DNA of 8,369 bases from assembly GCA_003135255.1 (NCBI GenBank), contig PLAX01000134.1, positions 1 to 8,369 of the forward strand. Direction: 5' to 3'. A program made the translations under genes and the position numbers. The stretch comes from Candidatus Dormiibacterota bacterium (GTDB taxonomy: Bacteria > Chloroflexota > Dormibacteria > Aeolococcales > Aeolococcaceae). Below the pieces are notes generated by a model that was not told the DNA's origin, ran no database searches, and worked only from the letters and a program-made list of their open reading frames with translations. Below, piece after piece: positions 1-7,235 of this stretch (the first letter of the stretch is position 1; each line of letters starts with the position of its first letter).

Positions 1-1212
1 ATCGTTCGGAGTGCGCTCTTCGCATCCCCACGGAGTGTTGTGGGCCTTGAGCAGCTCCAGGAAGGGATCGGCCGGAAACGCCTCCGGACCGAGGACGCCG
101 GCGCCCGACCAGACCTTGGAGTCGATCAGCTCGAGAGCGGACAGCGGGTTGACCGCCGTCTGCCACACGACCGCCTGCGACCCGTACTCCGCCATGGAGG
201 TGGCGTTGTCGACCACGTGGTAGAGGTACACCTCGCGCGGCTTGCCGTCCTTCCCGGTGCCGCGGACCAGAGTGCCCGCGCAGGTCAGGCCGGACATGCG
301 CTCACCGAGGCCGGCGGGATCCGGCAGGCATGCGGCGACCACATCGCGCGGAGAGACCCGGGCGTCGCCGACCTCCACCAGGGCGGTCTGGTCCAGACCC
401 AGCTTGTGCAGGGTCTTGAGAACGCCGATGAACTCGTCGCCCAGGCCGTACTTGAAGGTGACCCGGCCGCAGTCGACCCAGCGTGGCACCAGGAGGACCT
501 CCTCGTGCTCCACGTTCACGCACTCGACCGGGCCGATGCCCGCGGGAAAGTCGAAGATCTCGGGCTCGCTGAAGGGCGGCGTCGTGTACCAGCCGCGCCC
601 GCGCTCGTAGATGATCGGCGGGTTGAGGCATTCCTCGATCGTCGTCCAGATCGAGAAGGTGGGGGCGAACTCGTATCCCTCGACGACCAGGTTGGCTCCG
701 TCGCGGACACCCACCTCGTCGATGGAGGAGAAGAGGTGATCGGCGGCGTACCGCGCGAAGACGTCGGCGAGGCCGGGCTCCACGCCCATCCCCACCAGGG
801 CCAGGAGCCCCTTGCTCTCCCATTCACCTGCAAGGGCGAACTGCTCGTCACCGAGCTTGACGCCCGGCGTGGCGAACGGGTCGTCCGGGTGGGGGCGGGA
901 GAGTGACATGGCCATGTCCATGTAGTTGACCCCGGAGGCCAGCGCGGCCCGGAAGAGCGGCATGACGAACCTGGGGTCCACCGCGTTGAGGAGCACATCG
1001 CACCTCTCGGCCTCCAGGAGTTGCGATACCGCCTTCTCGTCCCCGGCGTCCAGGCCCACGGCCTTGAACCGCGTCCCCGCTCCGGCGACGGCGCGCTCGG
1101 CCCTGACGGGATCGTGGTCGGCGACCACCATCGCCTCGAACAGGTTCCAGCGCGACGCCGTCCGGGCGATCGCCGTCCCGACCCCGCCTGCTCCGACCAG
1201 CAACACACGCAT
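1..1212 (-). CDS. Saccharopine dehydrogenase-family NAD(P)-dependent oxidoreductase (carboxyspermidine / lysine 6-dehydrogenase-like), 3' end outside window
   Basis: The minus-strand frame from ATG at 1212 stays open through all 404 codons to base 1. It begins MRVLLVGAGGVG, a Rossmann dinucleotide-binding loop at residues 7-12. The likely order is an N-terminal NAD(P) domain (about 1-130) and a saccharopine-dehydrogenase C-terminal catalytic domain, with GVEPGLADVFA near 143-153 and GLTCAGT near 308-314. From memory, the tail (GLTC..GT, KDGK, ..DPFLELL) resembles Vibrio carboxynorspermidine dehydrogenase closely and Geobacillus lysine 6-dehydrogenase less closely. Those proteins are about 385-415 aa, so only a few residues are probably missing. 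The start is supported by GGAGGG nine bases upstream and an exact TATAAT further up. The family makes or oxidises secondary amines and imines of lysine, saccharopine or carboxypolyamines in the cytoplasm. The divergent GABA operon suggests amine catabolism or polyamine interconversion here. The exact substrate cannot be read from the sequence. Confidence 0.85.
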   Translation of the reverse strand, partial: MRVLLVGAGGVGTAIARTASRWNLFEAMVVADHDPVRAERAVAGAGTRFKAVGLDAGDEKAVSQLLEAERCDVLLNAVDPRFVMPLFRAALASGVNYMDMAMSLSRPHPDDPFATPGVKLGDEQFALAGEWESKGLLALVGMGVEPGLADVFARYAADHLFSSIDEVGVRDGANLVVEGYEFAPTFSIWTTIEECLNPPIIYERGRGWYTTPPFSEPEIFDFPAGIGPVECVNVEHEEVLLVPRWVDCGRVTFKYGLGDEFIGVLKTLHKLGLDQTALVEVGDARVSPRDVVAACLPDPAGLGERMSGLTCAGTLVRGTGKDGKPREVYLYHVVDNATSMAEYGSQAVVWQTAVNPLSALELIDSKVWSGAGVLGPEAFPADPFLELLKAHNTPWGCEERTPND

Positions 1213-1308
1213 CGCAGAAAACCCTCCGGCGGCGGATTATACTTGCCGGCCATTGGCCTTGCGGGCGGGGTCCGGCATCTGGCGTGGACGGGTTGGTGGG
1301 AGGCGGCC
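1213..1308. promoter_or_regulatory. Divergent promoter region with overlapping -10 boxes and a small palindrome
   Basis: This 96-bp gap separates the saccharopine-dehydrogenase-like gene from the amine-degradation operon. An AT island at 1236-1243 reads TATAAT on the minus strand (1241 to 1236, exact -10 consensus) and TATACT on the plus strand (1238-1243). The minus-strand box would start RNA near 1229, just ahead of the GGAGGG ribosome site. The plus-strand box would start RNA near 1250 and give a leader of about 60 nt. No good -35 is visible for either. Next to it, 1248-1258 is an 11-bp palindrome (GGCCA-T-TGGCC). CCGGC at 1226-1230 and GCCGG at 1245-1249 flank the island symmetrically. 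A regulator site here is inference. Confidence 0.5.
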
Positions 1309-2751
1309 GTGGGCGCTACAGACGGCAGATGGGGAAACTTCGTGGGCGGCCGGTACGTCGACCCCCAGGACGGTGCCTTCAGTCAGCTCATCGATCCCGT
1401 GACCGGCGAGGCGTTCGCCGCGGCGCCCCTCTCCAAACCCGCGGATGTGGAGCACGCCCTCGGTGTGGCGCAGGCGGCATTCGAGGAGTGGCGTGAGACC
1501 ACTCCCTCGGAGCGGAGCCTCGCGCTGCTGCGCTTTGCCGACGCGGTCGAGAAGCGCGGCGCCGAGCTGGTCGACCTCGAGTGTCGCAACACCGGCAAGC
1601 CACGTGCCCTGACGACCTCCGAGGAGCTGCCGCCGGTTCTCGACCAGATCCGTTTCTTTGCCGGCGCGTGCCGGCTTCTCGAGGGCCGAGCGGCAGCCGA
1701 GTACATGCGGGGATACACCTCCTTCGTGCGCCGGGAACCGGTCGGGGTGTGCGCCCAGGTGACGCCCTGGAACTACCCGATGATGATGGCGGTGTGGAAG
1801 TTCGCACCGGCCATCGCCGCCGGGAACACCGTCGTGCTCAAGCCGGCTCACACCACACCGCTCAGCACCCTGCTCCTGGCTGAGATCGCCGCGGAGTTCC
1901 TCCCGCCCGGGGTGCTGAACGTGCTCTGCGGGAGCAACCGTGACATGGGTGCCGCCCTGATCGGACACCCGATCCCCCGCATGGTCTCGATCACCGGCAG
2001 CGTGCGGGCCGGTCGCGAGGTGGCTCAGACCGCGGCTGTCGATCTCAAGCGAGTGCACCTCGAGCTGGGCGGCAAGGCGCCCGTGGTCGTGTTCGACGAC
2101 GTCGACGTGGCCAAGGCGGCGGCGGGCATCGCCATGGCCGGCTTCTTCAACGCGGGCCAGGACTGCACGGCCGCCACGCGCGTGCTCGCCGCTCCGCGCG
2201 TCTACGCCGACCTGGTCGATGCGCTGGCCGAGCGGGCCAGGAGCCAGGTGGTCGGCGCTCCGGACGATGCGGACGTGGACCTCGGTCCGCTCAACAGCTC
2301 AAACCAGCTCAAGGTCGTGAGCGGCTACGTTGACCGGCTGCCCTCGCACGCCGAGGTGCGCGCCGGTGGCCACCGCATCGGCGACCGGGGCTTCTTCTAT
2401 CAGCCCACCGTGGTCACCGGTGTCGAGCAGTCCGACGAGATCGTCCAGGAGGAGGTGTTCGGCCCGGTCATCACAGTGCAGCGCTTCTCCGATGAGGAGC
2501 AGGCCGTGGCCTGGGCCAATGAGGTCGAGTTCGGGCTGGCATCGTCGGTCTGGACCCGCGACCACGGCCGCGCGATGCGCATGAGCAAGCGTCTCGATTT
2601 CGGGTGCGTCTGGATCAACACGCACATCCCGCTGGTGGCGGAGATGCCTCACGGCGGTTTCCGGCACTCCGGGTACGGCAAGGATCTCTCGCTGTACGGC
2701 CTCGAGGACTACACCAGGATCAAGCACGTCATGACGGCGCTGGACGTCTGA
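1309..2751 (+). CDS. patD: Gamma-aminobutyraldehyde dehydrogenase (PatD-type aldehyde dehydrogenase)
   Basis: This 480-aa aldehyde dehydrogenase oxidises an amino-aldehyde to the acid with NAD+, most likely 4-aminobutyraldehyde to GABA, in the cytoplasm. Landmarks are TPWNYP with N155, the cofactor lysine K178 in VVLKP, the general base E252 in LELGG, the catalytic cysteine C286 in NAGQDCTAA, and EEVFGP at 381-386. The C-terminal MPHGG..HSGYGKDLSLYGLEDYTRIKHVM is a hallmark of the PatD/YdcW branch, and E. coli PatD (474 aa) aligns over the whole length by eye. The open frame continues far upstream, but that part is antisense to the divergent gene. GTG at 1309 is preferred because GGGAGG sits 5 nt upstream and it gives the normal family length. 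First gene of the operon, with gabT 14 nt downstream. Betaine-aldehyde or 5-aminopentanal dehydrogenase activity is the main alternative. Confidence 0.9.
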   Translation: MGATDGRWGNFVGGRYVDPQDGAFSQLIDPVTGEAFAAAPLSKPADVEHALGVAQAAFEEWRETTPSERSLALLRFADAVEKRGAELVDLECRNTGKPRALTTSEELPPVLDQIRFFAGACRLLEGRAAAEYMRGYTSFVRREPVGVCAQVTPWNYPMMMAVWKFAPAIAAGNTVVLKPAHTTPLSTLLLAEIAAEFLPPGVLNVLCGSNRDMGAALIGHPIPRMVSITGSVRAGREVAQTAAVDLKRVHLELGGKAPVVVFDDVDVAKAAAGIAMAGFFNAGQDCTAATRVLAAPRVYADLVDALAERARSQVVGAPDDADVDLGPLNSSNQLKVVSGYVDRLPSHAEVRAGGHRIGDRGFFYQPTVVTGVEQSDEIVQEEVFGPVITVQRFSDEEQAVAWANEVEFGLASSVWTRDHGRAMRMSKRLDFGCVWINTHIPLVAEMPHGGFRHSGYGKDLSLYGLEDYTRIKHVMTALDV

Positions 2752-2765
2752 GGGAGGAGTGGACG

Positions 2766-4088
2766 ATGGCGAAGGACACGCCCGACCAGGTTCCGCAGCA
2801 GCGCCGGCTTCTCACCGAGATCCCCGGGCCGCGCTCGCGGGAGCTGGAGGCGCGCCGGGAGCGCGCCATCCCCAAGGGGGTGAGCACGACCCTGCCCGTC
2901 TTCGTGGTCCGGGCAGGCCCGGGGATACTCGAAGACGTCGACGGCAACCGGCTGATCGACTTCGGCTCCGGCATATCGACGACCAACGCCGGCAACAGTG
3001 CCCCCCTGGTCGTCGAGGCCATCCGGGAGCAGGCCGCCCTCTTCACCCACACCTGCTTCATGGTGACCCCCTACGCAGGCTACGTCGAGGTCTGCGAGCG
3101 TCTGAATCAGCTGACCCCGGGAGACCACGAGAAGCGCTCCTTCCTGGTCAACTCCGGTGCCGAGGCGATCGAGAACGTGGTCAAGGTGGCGCGCTACGCG
3201 ACCGGTCGCCCGGGCATCGTGGCCTTCGACCACGGCTTCCACGGGCGCACCCTGCTCACCATGACGCTGACCGGCAAGGCGATGCCCTACAAACGCGGAT
3301 TCGGGCCCTTCGCCACGGAGGTTTACCGGGCCGCCTACTCGTATCCCTTCCGGGGAACGGGGCGGCTCGCCGACACCATCACCATGCTGGAGACGAGCGT
3401 CGGGGCGGAGAGCATCGCCGCCGTCGTCGTCGAGCCCATCGCCGGCGAGGGTGGGGTGGTCGTGCCCGAGCCGGGATGGCTCGCCGGCCTGGCCGGATGG
3501 TGCCGGGACCACGGCATCCTGCTCGTCGCCGACGAGGTCCAGACCGGCTTCGGGCGCACCGGCGACTGGTTCGCCTGCGAGCACGAGGGGGTCGTGCCCG
3601 ACCTGGTGGCGACCGCCAAGAGTCTGGGGGGCGGGCTGCCCATCGGCGGGGTGACCGGCCGCGCCGAGGTGATGGACTCGGTCCACCCCGGGGGCGTGGG
3701 CGGGACCTTCGGGGGCAACCCGGTCGCCTGCGCCGCCTCGCTGGCGGCCATCCGCACCATCGAGACCGGGGGGCTGGTCGAGCGGGCCCGGGTCATCGGT
3801 GAGGCCATCCTGCCGCGCCTGCGCAAGCTGGCGGCCGCTGTCCCCGCGGTCGGGGAGGTGCGCGGCCGGGGGGCGATGGTGGGCATCGAGTTCGTCCGGG
3901 ACGACGGGATCACGCCCGACCGGGAGGTCACCGGCCGGGTGCTGCGCCGCTGCCACGAGGCCGGGCTGCTGATCCTCACGGCCGGGACCTATGGCAACGT
4001 GATCCGCCTCCTCCCGCCGCTCGTCATCTCGGACGAGCTCCTGGAGGAGGGGCTGGCCATCCTCGAAGAGGCGGTGACGGCGTCATGA
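2766..4088 (+). CDS. gabT: 4-aminobutyrate aminotransferase (class III, PLP-dependent)
   Basis: This 440-aa class-III aminotransferase moves the amino group of GABA to 2-oxoglutarate, giving succinic semialdehyde and glutamate. 5-Aminovalerate is a usual second substrate of the family. Visible landmarks are NSGAEAIENVVKVAR (129-143), which binds the PLP phosphate, FHGRT (158-162), E223 in VVEPIAGEGG, D256 in ADEVQTGFGRTG, which contacts the PLP ring nitrogen, the Schiff-base lysine K285 in ATAKSLGGGLP, and the late GGTFGGNP loop. The opening EIPGPRSRELEARR is typical of actinobacterial GabT, and the length matches (E. coli 426 aa). The start at ATG 2766 follows a strong GGGAGGAG site with a 6-nt spacer. 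Its neighbours supply GABA (PatD) and consume its product (succinate-semialdehyde dehydrogenase), which supports the assignment. Confidence 0.94.
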   Translation: MAKDTPDQVPQQRRLLTEIPGPRSRELEARRERAIPKGVSTTLPVFVVRAGPGILEDVDGNRLIDFGSGISTTNAGNSAPLVVEAIREQAALFTHTCFMVTPYAGYVEVCERLNQLTPGDHEKRSFLVNSGAEAIENVVKVARYATGRPGIVAFDHGFHGRTLLTMTLTGKAMPYKRGFGPFATEVYRAAYSYPFRGTGRLADTITMLETSVGAESIAAVVVEPIAGEGGVVVPEPGWLAGLAGWCRDHGILLVADEVQTGFGRTGDWFACEHEGVVPDLVATAKSLGGGLPIGGVTGRAEVMDSVHPGGVGGTFGGNPVACAASLAAIRTIETGGLVERARVIGEAILPRLRKLAAAVPAVGEVRGRGAMVGIEFVRDDGITPDREVTGRVLRRCHEAGLLILTAGTYGNVIRLLPPLVISDELLEEGLAILEEAVTAS

Positions 4089-4159
4089 GCGGCGACGCCA
4101 CCGGAGAGGTCGGACCTGAGGACAGGAGAGGGGATTGCCGATGCGGAGGGACACCATGA
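4085..4159 (+). other. Possible 24-codon bridging ORF between gabT and the permease gene
   Basis: An ATG at 4085 overlaps the gabT stop as ATGA and opens a 24-aa frame (MSGDATGEVGPE...CRCGGTP). Its TGA at 4157-4159 overlaps the favoured permease ATG at 4156, again as ATGA. That is the geometry of two successive translational couplings. The first half has GC-rich third positions like real genes here, but the second half loses this and contains the purine-rich permease ribosome sites. There is no strong Shine-Dalgarno in front. It may be chance, a translated leader that carries ribosomes across the 67-bp gap, or a real small peptide. Confidence 0.2.
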
Positions 4160-5745
4160 CGGTGAGCACCACCACCGAGACCCAGGTGGACAAGGGGCTG
4201 AAACCCGGGGCGCTCTCGCTGGTCTCCAGCATCGTCATCGGGGTCGCATCCACGGCCCCGGCCTACAGCCTCGCGGCCACCCTGGGTGCCATCGCCGCCT
4301 TCTGCGGCCTGATCTCGCCGCTGGTGGTGCTGATCGCCTTCGTTCCCATGCTCTTCGTCTCGATCGGCTACAGCGAGCTGAACAAGGCCGATCCCGACTG
4401 CGGCACCACCTTCACCTGGGCGACCCGGGCCTTCGGTCCCAGGACCGGCTGGCTGGGAGGCTGGGGGATCCTGGCTTCGGACATCCTGGTCATGGCCAGC
4501 CTGTCACAGGTGGCGTCGGTGTACACGTTCCACCTGTTCAACGCGGACAGCATCGCCAATGACGCCACCGGTGGCTGGGTCCTGCTCCTCGGTCTGGCCT
4601 TCCTCGCCGTGATGACCTGGGTCTGCTATCGCGGCATCGAGATCTCGGCGCGGCTGCAGCGCGTGCTGCTCTCGGTCGAGGTCATCATCCTCATGGTTTT
4701 CGGCCTGGTGGCGCTGATCCGGGTGCTCACCGGTAACGCCCCCGCCGGCCACGTCACTCCGAGCATCAACTGGTTCAACCCCGCATCGGTGTCCTTCTCG
4801 AGCCTGATCAGCGGGCTCCTGCTCATGCTCTTCATCTACTGGGGCTGGGACACGTCGGTCTCGGTCAACGAGGAGACCGCCGACCGAACCCGCAACCCGG
4901 GGCGAGCGGCGATCATCTCCACCGTTCTTCTGCTGGTGATGTACTTCGTGGTCACCCTGGGCGTCCAGGCATTCGCAGGAGTCGGGACCACCGGCACCGG
5001 GCTGGCCAACCCCAACAACGTGGGTGACGTCATATCAGTCCTCGGCACGGCGGTCTTCGGCTCCTCGTGGTTCGGCCAGCTCTTCTTTCACCTGCTCCTC
5101 CTGATGGTCCTCTCCTCGGCGGCCGCCTCGGCCCAGACCACCATCCTGCCCACCGCCCGGACCATGCTCTCCATGGCGGTCCATAAGGCGCTTCCCGACT
5201 CCTTCGCCCGCATGCACCCGCGCTACTTCACCCCCAGCGTCTCGACGCTGGTGATGGGGGGTGTTTCTGCCGCGGTGTACGTCTTGATGAACTACTTGTC
5301 CAAAGGGTTGGTGATCGCCGACGCGGTCACCGCCATCGGGGTCTGGATCGCCTTCTACTACGGGCTCACCGGCTTCACCTGCGCCTGGTACTACCGCAAG
5401 ACGCTGCTGAGCAGCGCGCGCAACTTCTTGATGCGCGGCCTCATCCCGCTGCTCGGCGGCCTGATGCTGTACTTCGCCCTGGTGTGGAGCATCGGGTCCG
5501 ATTTCAACTTCGCGAGCGGAGTCAGCTACACCTCCTGGACCCTGCCCTTCGGGCCGCGCTGGGTGATCGGCGGCGTCTTCCTGATCGCCCTGGTCTCGGC
5601 GGTGATCGGTCTCGTCATCATGGTGGCGTGCTGGCTCGCCCGCCCGCCCTTCTTCCGTGGCGAGACCCTCAACCGGTCGACTCTCACCCTCGTCCCCGAC
5701 GAGCCCGTGATCCCCGGTGTCGGCCCTCCCACGGCCGCGGCGTAG
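4156..5745 (+). CDS. APC-superfamily amino acid / polyamine permease
   Basis: This 529-aa integral membrane transporter probably imports the amine or amino acid that the flanking enzymes degrade. Twelve hydrophobic segments can be seen, roughly at 18-46, 50-72, 98-128, 139-158, 168-192, 212-232, 250-275, 293-328, 360-382, 385-412, 425-447 and 467-495. The unwound first helix (IGVASTAPAYSLAATLG) and the loop VSVNEETADRTRNPGRAAIIST (236-256) are typical of actinobacterial APC-family permeases. Two starts are possible. ATG 4156 has GGAGGG 5 nt upstream and gives the usual short hydrophilic N terminus. ATG 4141 has GGAGAGGGG 7 nt upstream and adds five residues. It lies 67 bp after gabT and 4 bp before the next gene, so it is inside the operon. 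Substrate (GABA, putrescine, lysine or another) cannot be told from sequence. Confidence 0.9.
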   Translation: MTVSTTTETQVDKGLKPGALSLVSSIVIGVASTAPAYSLAATLGAIAAFCGLISPLVVLIAFVPMLFVSIGYSELNKADPDCGTTFTWATRAFGPRTGWLGGWGILASDILVMASLSQVASVYTFHLFNADSIANDATGGWVLLLGLAFLAVMTWVCYRGIEISARLQRVLLSVEVIILMVFGLVALIRVLTGNAPAGHVTPSINWFNPASVSFSSLISGLLLMLFIYWGWDTSVSVNEETADRTRNPGRAAIISTVLLLVMYFVVTLGVQAFAGVGTTGTGLANPNNVGDVISVLGTAVFGSSWFGQLFFHLLLLMVLSSAAASAQTTILPTARTMLSMAVHKALPDSFARMHPRYFTPSVSTLVMGGVSAAVYVLMNYLSKGLVIADAVTAIGVWIAFYYGLTGFTCAWYYRKTLLSSARNFLMRGLIPLLGGLMLYFALVWSIGSDFNFASGVSYTSWTLPFGPRWVIGGVFLIALVSAVIGLVIMVACWLARPPFFRGETLNRSTLTLVPDEPVIPGVGPPTAAA

Positions 5746-5749
5746 CCCC

Positions 5750-7132
5750 ATGATGCCCGGCATCGTCGACGAGATCGTCACCGTCAACCCCGCCACCGAG
5801 GCGGAGCTCCGGCGCTACCCCGTGATGATCGAGGAGGAGGTCGGTGCCGTCCTCGAGGAGGTGCGGAGAAGCGGCCCCGGGTGGCGCGAGGTGCCCATCG
5901 GCCGGCGCGCCGAGCTGATGCACGCCGCCGCCGGTGTGCTCCGGCGCCGCTCGGCCGAGCTCGCGGGGCTGGTCACCGCTGAGATGGGCAAGCTGACCGC
6001 CGAAGCACGTGGCGAGATCGAGAAGTGCGCCACCACCTGCGACCACTTCGCCGACCATGCGGAGGAGTACCTGGCCGATCAGCCGGCCCCGTCCGACGGC
6101 TCCTCCAGCTTCGTCGCGTTCGAGCCGCTCGGGACGGTGCTCGCGATCATGCCGTGGAACTTCCCGTTCTGGCAGGTGATCCGCTTTGCCGCCCCCGCCC
6201 TGATGGCTGGCAACACGGCAGTCCTCAAGCACGCGAGCAACACCACCGGGTCGGGGCTTGCCATCGAGGCCGTCTTCCGGGAGGCGGGCTTTCCCGAGCA
6301 GGTCTTCCGGGCCTTGGTGATCCCCGGGCACCGAGCCGGCGCCGTCGTCGCGGACGCCCGCGTCGCCGCCGTCACCCTCACCGGCAGCGAGGAGGCCGGC
6401 TCCCAGACCGCCGCCATCGCCGGCCGCTGCCTCAAGAAGACCGTTCTGGAGCTCGGCGGCTCGGACGCGTTCGTCGTCCTGGAGGATGCCGACATCGAGG
6501 CCGCGGCGGCCACCGCCGTGAGGGCACGGTTCCAGAACTGCGGCCAGAGCTGCATCGCCGCCAAGCGCTTCATCGTCGTGGATGCGGTTGCCGAGGGCTT
6601 CGAGGAGGCGTTCGTCGCCGCGACCCGGCGTCTTCGGGTGGGCGACCCCACCGACGCCGAGACCACCATGGGACCGCTGGCGCGCGACGATCTCCGCGAC
6701 GACCTGGAGCGACAGCTCCAGGGGTCCCTGGAACGCGGGGCGCGCCTGCTCACCGGCGGGCGGCGCCCCGACCGGCGAGGCTGGTTCTACGAGCCGACCG
6801 TGCTCACCGCTTGCACGCCCGGGATGCCGGCGTTCGACGAGGAGACATTCGGGCCGCTGGCCGCGGTGACGAGGGTCTCGGGTGAGGACGAGGCGCGGCG
6901 CCTGGCCAACCACTCGGCTTTCGGTCTGGGCGGCAATGTCTGGACCCGGGACGTGGAGCGGGGCGTGAGATTCGCCCGCAGTCTGGAGACCGGAGGGGTC
7001 TTCGTCAACGGCATGACCCACTCAGATCCCCGTCTCCCGTTCGGCGGGGTCAAACGGAGCGGCTACGGGCGCGAGCTCTACTCCTTCGGCATCCGCGAGT
7101 TCGTCAACATCAAGACGATCTGGGTCGGTTAG
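5750..7132 (+). CDS. gabD: NAD(P)-dependent succinate-semialdehyde dehydrogenase (Sad/YneI/GabD1 type)
   Basis: This 460-aa aldehyde dehydrogenase oxidises succinic semialdehyde to succinate, closing the route from GABA to the TCA cycle. Landmarks are MPWNFPFWQV (N137), the cofactor lysine K160 in VLKHASN, the general base E234 in LELGGSDAFVVL, the catalytic cysteine C268 in QNCGQSCIAAKRF, and EETFGP (364-369). The ELGGSDxF motif and the C-terminal FGGVKRSGYGRELYSFGIREFVNIKTIWV place it with E. coli Sad/YneI and mycobacterial GabD1, not E. coli GabD. Length is normal for that group. Tandem ATGs at 5750 and 5753 lie only 4 nt after the permease stop with no visible Shine-Dalgarno, so it is probably translated by coupling. 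A GTG at 5717 would overlap the permease and has no site either. A further cysteine, C264, lies four residues before the catalytic one. Glutarate semialdehyde is an alternative substrate. Confidence 0.92.
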   Translation: MMPGIVDEIVTVNPATEAELRRYPVMIEEEVGAVLEEVRRSGPGWREVPIGRRAELMHAAAGVLRRRSAELAGLVTAEMGKLTAEARGEIEKCATTCDHFADHAEEYLADQPAPSDGSSSFVAFEPLGTVLAIMPWNFPFWQVIRFAAPALMAGNTAVLKHASNTTGSGLAIEAVFREAGFPEQVFRALVIPGHRAGAVVADARVAAVTLTGSEEAGSQTAAIAGRCLKKTVLELGGSDAFVVLEDADIEAAAATAVRARFQNCGQSCIAAKRFIVVDAVAEGFEEAFVAATRRLRVGDPTDAETTMGPLARDDLRDDLERQLQGSLERGARLLTGGRRPDRRGWFYEPTVLTACTPGMPAFDEETFGPLAAVTRVSGEDEARRLANHSAFGLGGNVWTRDVERGVRFARSLETGGVFVNGMTHSDPRLPFGGVKRSGYGRELYSFGIREFVNIKTIWVG

Positions 7133-7151
7133 CAGTCAGGCGATCGCAGGC

Positions 7152-7178
7152 AGGCTGCCAGCCTCGACCGGGGGTCGA
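7152..7178 (+). terminator. Tandem hairpins after the operon, probable terminator
   Basis: Two adjoining perfect hairpins start 20 nt after the last operon gene. AGGCT-GCC-AGCCT spans 7152-7164 and TCGACC-GGG-GGTCGA spans 7164-7178, sharing one base. There is no U-tract, which is common for GC-rich actinobacteria. They lie between the operon end and the independent promoter of the next gene, so transcription termination is the simplest role. Confidence 0.45.
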
Positions 7179-7199
7179 AGAGGCCGGTCACGCCCCGTC

Positions 7200-7228
7200 T
7201 TGACGGCCGCCGGCCCGGTTTCCAGAAT
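7200..7228 (+). promoter_or_regulatory. Promoter for the DUF1801 gene, probably giving a leaderless mRNA
   Basis: TTGACG at 7200-7205 matches the -35 consensus at five of six bases. A 17-bp spacer leads to CAGAAT at 7223-7228, four of six for -10. The expected start of RNA, about 7 bases past the -10, falls at 7235-7236, directly on the ATG. This agrees with the lack of a convincing ribosome site in front of the gene. Confidence 0.5.
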
Positions 7229-7235
7229 CGGACAC

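Noticed and set aside
40..906. 288-aa plus-strand frame opposite the saccharopine-dehydrogenase-like gene
   Set aside because: The opposite strand has full-length family motifs, a Rossmann loop, promoter and ribosome site. The plus frame is low-complexity and has none.
1021..1308. Upstream extension of the PatD reading frame to a TTG at 1021, giving 576 aa
   Set aside because: The added part is antisense to the divergent gene, has no aldehyde dehydrogenase homology and would double-code its 5' end. GTG 1309 has a ribosome site and gives normal length.
2709..3956. 415-aa minus-strand open frame opposite gabT
   Set aside because: Shadow frame from GC-rich third positions of gabT; low-complexity G/D/P/R composition and no recognisable domain.
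5684..7021. 445-aa minus-strand open frame opposite the succinate-semialdehyde dehydrogenase gene
   Set aside because: Shadow of a clearly homologous plus-strand gene; no motifs of its own.
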